Shown one piece after another: positions 60,950 through 64,000 of a stretch of DNA of 64,000 nucleotides; the stretch's first letter is position 1; each line of letters opens with the position of its first letter. The stretch lies in assembly GCA_029379385.1 (NCBI GenBank), contig CM055613.1:15084001-15148000 (forward strand). The letters run 5' to 3'. The position numbers and the translations under genes were made by a program. Source of the stretch: Quillaja saponaria. Taxonomy: Eukaryota > Streptophyta > Magnoliopsida > Fabales > Quillajaceae. Under the pieces are notes generated by a model, which saw only the letters and a program-made list of their open reading frames with translations, was not told where the DNA came from and did no database searches.

Positions 60950-63040
60950 GTAGTGAGTATGAACAAAAGATGTTTAGTGGTGAGTTAAAGTGTTGGAAAT
61001 TGATAGTTTAAAGGTTGAGGATAGGATGCAGGGACATATTTCGTGGGTAACATAAATTTGGTATTTCAATTGTCTTCGGGACTGAATTAAATTAAGAGGT
61101 CAAAAGATGAAATGTAGCTTATAGTCTTGATATGTTTTCAACAAGATTTTGTAGCTTGGTTCCAAATATGTTGTGAGTTATATCTATTAGATTTCGGCTA
61201 GGTCAGACAAGATTCATAGTGCCCTATTTTTGGTTCACATAAGGAATTGAGTGGGTTCAAGACTAATTTTAGGAAAAGTTTCTAAATAAAAAAGATATAT
61301 ATACTTGTCTATTAATAAACCCAACAAACGAAATCAGATTTCGTTTTTTCTAGGGAAAGTTATGTTCAATTAACTAAGGTAAGGTCAAAGTTGTCAAAAA
61401 TCCTGCGTATTACAAAATTTGATGCAACTTCAAACAATAAACTGTATTAATATACAAATCTAAAAATTACAAATGATATACCATTATAAATCTGCATGTG
61501 TCTAGTATTTTATAAATTTTATGAAACTGGATTCTGAATTTTGTAGAGAAAGATATGACCTGTTAAAGTAGGACACTGGTCCAAATCCCAAGTTTGGGCA
61601 GTTTCAACATTTCTAATTCACTAAGCACTTTCCATCTTTTCTAATAGTTCATCCTACCCTATGCTTTGTCAAGACACTTAAAATACTTCTTCATTATTAA
61701 CCTTATTACCTAAAGTCTAATTCATATTAATTGACATGTAATAGCTTAAATGAAAATTTACATAAGGAAACTTATATAAGTTAAGATATAAGTTTAGTAA
61801 TTAAAAGAGTATAACAATAATATTTATGAACTAAGTATTATCTGGGATTATGAATTTCAGTTTCGGATTCTAATGTGGATCTAATGAGACGCGTGGACGC
61901 AAGAGTAGATGACAAATAGAATCAGTTACGTGTGAGTGGTTAATTGCTGCCTTTAGGGGCTAGATTAGTATATGTAATTATATGTTTATTTGAATATACC
62001 TGGTATATGGAAAGTAAGCTAGTAGAGTATTTCAGTAATTTATTTGAATTATGTTTGTTTGATATTGATTGTTTTGTTTGACATTGGTTGTGGTTGATAA
62101 AGGCCAACAAAGTGAGGCTTTTATGAAAAATGATTTTTATCTCTGAAATTAAAAATCCAGGTGCACCTAGGATGTCTGATTTAAAATCATAAGAAAATTC
62201 TGATTCTGATTTATGTTTTGTTTTAAATTGAGTACCCAGCCTCGGTGGGATGGATTGTATACGAAGATCAATTTGTTGTGCGGGTGCGTAAATGCCCAGT
62301 AGGGGGTGATAATGTTGTACGGGTCACTTGTTGGCCCTTTGATTGCCTTGCGTGATATTGTTGTGCTGACTTAAATTATGATCTATGTGTCATATGAATT
62401 GTGAATTTGTGAAACTTACAATATGTACATGTAATGTAAAAGGTTATATGAATCATGTTAATATGTATATTATACATTTGTGCTGAGTGATACTAGTACC
62501 TTTTAGGTACGATTTTTCACTCACGGAGTCCATAGGACTCACCCTTTTTCTGTGGTAAATTTTTTTAGTAACAGGAGTTCGTTACATGACGTCGTTGAGT
62601 TTGTGACTTACTGATTGAGTACAACAAGGTAATATAAGGATCTTAGACTTGAAGTTAAAGGATGAAAATTTGTAGTCACATTAGAACTGTGGTGATGTCT
62701 AATTTTAAAGGATGTAAGTGTCTAATTATTTGTCTTGGTTATGATGTGGTTGGAGCGAAGTTCCTTGTTATTTTTATGTTATTGTTGTGTAAAATCATGA
62801 GACTATGTATTTGTATTTTGAAGCATGTTTCATATTGTAGGAAACCTCCGCCAAATTTTTCAATAACTTGCTAATTATTACAAGAAGTAAACTTTTACAG
62901 TGAACTTCGGTTTTAGAAAAGTTAGTTTTATTCATTAGTTGGGTCATGAGTCAGGTTTGTTATTTTGTTTCAAAGTCAGGGTTACGGTGGATTGGTTACC
63001 CAATCATCCGGCCAGTCATGCCTCAGTGAGGGGTGTGACA
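60950..63040 (+). mobile_element. LTR-retrotransposon remnant, probably a Gypsy-type (solo) LTR
   Basis: The right border GAGGGGTGTGACA (to 63040) and inner strings such as TACCTTTTAGGTACGATTTT, CACTCACGGAGTCCATAGGA, AACAGGAGTTCGTTACATGA and GCCTCAGTGAGGGGTGTGAC resemble the ends of long plant Gypsy LTRs. No gag-pol frame is present on either side, so a solo LTR or fragment is likeliest. The left border and target duplication could not be fixed. Confidence 0.45.
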
Positions 63041-63214
63041 AATAGTTACTAGTTTAACTATCTGGCAGTAATGAACTTAGTTTAATGTTGGATGTAATAT
63101 GTATAAATCAAGAAGGGCTGGATTGTAGAGAAGTTTTGATCTCATAACCTTCTTAATATTATTGTTTATGGATATTTATATATGTAAATATAAGATCACT
63201 ATAACTGTTTGTTG

Positions 63215-63416
63215 TTAGCTAATTTAATAGTCTTATCAATGCCTACAACATGTTGTAAAAGTATTTTGATAACATGCTTAATAGCAAGAATTACTGAACT
63301 CTTAAATGCTAAAGACAAGGTTATTAGCATACAAAAACCTGTACTCATATTTATTTTGTTTTAGTCATCTTCTTTCTTTTCTTTAAATAATAATAATAAT
63401 AATAAACTAGTTAAAG

Positions 63417-63464
<48 letters not shown>

Positions 63465-64000
63465 CTTCAAACCTTTCAAGCAAATAGGAAATCAAGTCTT
63501 TAATTATTTTTCACACATAACCCAAGAAGGAGAAAAACAACAAAAGGAGAATCAAGCTTATGGGGTACAACTTTCTTTTTGAAGTTTTAAATACTCAAGA
63601 CAAGGTTACTAGCATACAAAAACCTATATCCTTAGTTATTCTGTTTTGGTCATTTTCACATATATATATATGTATATGAACTTCAAACTTTTTAAGTAAG
63701 CATGAAATCAAATCTTTAATTATTTTTCACAAATAACCCAATAAGGACAGAAAAAAAGAAAAGAAAAAAAGAATCATGCTCATAAGACAACTTTCTTTTT
63801 GAATTTTTGGTGAATCAGATTTTTTTTTAGCTAGTTTAATAGTCTTATCAATACCTACGATATGTAGTAAAAGTATTTTAATAACATGTTTGATAACAAG
63901 AATTGCTAAACTCTTAAATGCTCAAGACAAGATTACTAGCATACAAAAACCTGGATTCATAGTTATTTTGTTTTGATCATTTTTTTTAATAAAAAAAGAA
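63215..64000. repeat. Tandem repeat array running off the window end
   Basis: TAGCATACAAAAACCT occurs near 63327, 63612 and 63939 (spacings about 285 and 327). GTTTAATAGTCTTATCAAT or its variant occurs near 63222 and 63835 (spacing about 614). CTTTAATTATTTTTCACA and ACAACTTTCTTTTTGAA occur twice each. So a unit of about 0.3 kb alternates between a longer and a shorter form. A (TA)n tract (63431-63461) lies in the first unit and a shorter one in the second. Confidence 0.85.

Noticed and set aside
1..64000. A new defence, phage, biosynthetic or RNA system
   Set aside because: All well-supported genes belong to known plant families, and the rest is typical repeat-rich spacer. I see no conserved unknown gene cluster.

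Overview
The window is ordinary nuclear DNA of a flowering plant, most likely a eudicot. The genes have many short exons, nearly always GT-AG introns, AT-rich introns and spacers, many (TA)n and (GA)n microsatellites, and plant-specific families (SWEET, MUB, TPD1-like, SAUR, a feruloyl-transferase of the BAHD family, plant MORC and DEK). I could rebuild eight protein genes exon by exon. I saw no bacterial or viral operon, CRISPR array, or evident new multi-gene system.

Layout: 1-4980 is an AT-rich spacer with small repeats and the SWEET promoter. A clade III SWEET sugar transporter (+) spans 4981-6409. After a gene-poor stretch, an RluA-type RNA pseudouridine synthase resembling Arabidopsis PUS7 (-) spans 10604-16042. 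It shares a short head-to-head promoter with a membrane-anchored ubiquitin-fold protein, MUB (+, 16519-19968). A secreted TPD1-like protein (-) spans 21254-22948, with a probable leader intron up to about 24.1 kb. A 20-exon MORC ATPase (-) spans 26239-35921 and carries a plastid-type tRNA-Asn fragment in one intron. The 36-42 kb region is transposon-rich. It holds a PIF/Harbinger-like MITE whose insertion is documented by an empty site in a neighbouring duplicate.

A single-exon SAUR (+) lies at 42105-42635, an omega-hydroxyacid O-feruloyltransferase like HHT1/ASFT (-) at 45726-47506, and a DEK-domain chromatin protein (-) at 49195-55286. From 56 kb to the end the DNA is repetitive: an 895-bp tandem duplication, a CACTA terminus with subterminal repeats, an LTR-like block ending at 63040 and a tandem array at 63.2-64 kb.

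The genes do not form a pathway. SWEET and HHT1-like act in sugar export and suberin/cutin making, TPD1-like in anther or reproductive signalling, MORC and DEK in chromatin, and PUS in RNA modification. Two genes carry a one-base surplus in otherwise conserved reading frames (SWEET exon 6, DEK exon 8). Either these are real lesions or the assembly has small indel errors. All functional statements are by family recognition from translated sequence; no database search was run.
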